Shown piece by piece: positions 5,076-5,747 of a DNA stretch of 5,747 nucleotides. The first letter of the stretch is position 1. Each line of letters opens with the position of its first letter. The notes beneath the pieces are model-generated. The model had not been told where the DNA came from. It saw only the letters and a program-made list of their open reading frames with translations, and did no database searches. The position numbers were made by a program, and so were the translations under genes. Origin of the DNA: Gammaproteobacteria bacterium. Lineage in GTDB: Bacteria > Pseudomonadota > Gammaproteobacteria > Immundisolibacterales > Immundisolibacteraceae. The stretch is taken from positions 1 through 5,747 of the forward strand of contig QNFC01000121.1 in NCBI GenBank assembly GCA_003645395.1, read 5' to 3'.

Positions 5076-5695
5076 TGACCCGCTCACGCTTTATATTGGC
5101 TTTAGTGCTTCTTTTCAGTCTGTCGTCGGCTTGCTTTGCTGAGGTTGAGGTCCCCGATCCGCGTGAAGCGGTGGGGAAGACCGCCGAACGGGTGTTAGCG
5201 GAGTTAGCCCGTGATCGTGATCGATATCAAACCGATGATGCTGCGCTATACGATATGGCACGCCGGCTGGTTGTCTCCCAGTTTGACCTGGAACGCACTG
5301 CTCAGTGGGTGTTGGCCCGTCACTGGCGCGGGGCGACGGCTGAACAGCGGCAACAGTTCGAGGATGAGTTTTCCAGGCTGATGCTGCGCACCTATGCGCT
5401 GGCTCTGCGCAGTTATGACAATGAAACAATTGAATATCTGCCACTGGTAATGAAACCTGGCTCGAAAAAGGTGATGGTGAAAACCAAATTAGTTAGAGAC
5501 GATGGCTCAAAGGTTACCGTTGATTACCGGCTGATTTTAAGGGAGGACGGCTGGAAGGTTTACGACGTAGTAATTGAGAATGTCAGTATGGTAATTACTT
5601 ATCGGTCGGAGTACTCGGGAATTATTGAATCGCAGGGGCTTGATGTTCTGACCCAAAAACTAAGTGAGCGCAATCGCGCTGCTCTGGAAAAATGA
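5075..5695 (+). CDS. mlaC: MlaC, periplasmic phospholipid carrier
   Basis: This 206-residue soluble carrier (MlaC/Ttg2D family) shuttles phospholipid between the outer-membrane MlaA-porin complex and MlaFEDB. A Sec signal peptide is visible: basic MTRSR, hydrophobic FILALVLLFSLSSA, and a likely cleavage after ACFA (residue 22) before EVEVPDP. The mature part has the typical DPREAVGKTAERVLAEL opening, then FDLERTAQWVLARHWRGAT with TAEQRQQFEDEFSRLMLRTYA, then the C-terminal beta sheet (VMVKTKLVRDDG, VDYRLILREDGWKVYDVVIENVS) ending in a helix (ESQGLDVLTQKLSERN). Length is close to the E. coli protein (211). The start is the GTG at 5075-5077, supported by GGGAG at 5063-5067 seven bases upstream and by the position of the signal peptide. 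It shares one base with the mlaD stop and four with the mlaB start. Confidence 0.96.
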   Translation: MTRSRFILALVLLFSLSSACFAEVEVPDPREAVGKTAERVLAELARDRDRYQTDDAALYDMARRLVVSQFDLERTAQWVLARHWRGATAEQRQQFEDEFSRLMLRTYALALRSYDNETIEYLPLVMKPGSKKVMVKTKLVRDDGSKVTVDYRLILREDGWKVYDVVIENVSMVITYRSEYSGIIESQGLDVLTQKLSERNRAALEK

Positions 5696-5747
5696 GTCCA
5701 GTTACGTTTAAGGATAGGTTTATTCACGTAGCGGGGGCGCTCACTGT
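5692..5747 (+). CDS. mlaB: MlaB, STAS-domain subunit, N-terminal fragment (cut by right edge)
   Basis: An ATG at 5692-5694 overlaps the mlaC stop as ATGA, and the frame stays open to the window end (18 full codons). The translation MSPVTFKDRFIHVAGALT has the first-strand pattern of a STAS domain (…I.V.GALT). A STAS protein is what normally follows mlaC in this cluster. In the family, MlaB is a small cytoplasmic protein that binds MlaF and stabilises or activates the transporter. The ribosome-binding site is weak (GGAA very close to the ATG), so translation is probably coupled to mlaC. The call combines position and a short sequence match. Confidence 0.8.
   Translation, partial: MSPVTFKDRFIHVAGALT

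Overview
The window looks like chromosomal DNA of a free-living gammaproteobacterium, probably a marine or environmental one. The clearest evidence is a complete, Pseudomonas-style phospholipid-transport cluster in the order mlaF-mlaE-mlaD-mlaC-mlaB. Protein features fit that group closely, for example the MlaF ending with 'GEPDGPVQFHYPAVDYADDLLG'-like residues and the short MlaD. I cannot name a genus.

Layout. Positions 2-115 (+) carry what looks like the membrane-anchored C-terminal end of a gene entering from the left edge. It converges on and overlaps a minus-strand gene for a small potassium-channel-like protein (104-556). A 113-bp gap follows, holding a perfect 11-bp inverted repeat (626-658) and a pair of direct repeats (568-598). 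Next is a minus-strand AI-2E family permease (670-1779). Positions 1780-2299 form a roughly 520-bp intergenic stretch between divergent genes. It contains a stem-rich, possibly decayed segment (about 1970-2165), a good sigma70-type promoter (2174-2203) and a 5'-leader stem-loop (2239-2274). These precede a plus-strand acyl-CoA thioesterase of the hotdog fold (2300-2896), which is visibly richer in A+T than its right-hand neighbours and has an odd hydrophobic tail. From about 3020 to the right edge runs the mla operon, cut off after the first 18 codons of mlaB.

How the genes work together. MlaF (ATPase), MlaE (permease), MlaD (membrane-anchored MCE ring), MlaC (periplasmic lipid carrier) and MlaB (STAS-domain subunit) are the inner-membrane and periplasmic parts of the Mla pathway, which keeps outer-membrane lipid asymmetry. 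All four gene junctions overlap by 1 or 4 bases, so translation is probably coupled. The channel and the AI-2E permease are two separate inner-membrane proteins on the other strand. The thioesterase stands alone with its own promoter.

Most of this is ordinary core-genome content, and I did not find a convincing new system. The points most worth checking are the apparent ATT start codon of mlaF, the structured and possibly mobile-element-derived intergenic segment at 1970-2165, and the unusual C-terminus of the thioesterase.
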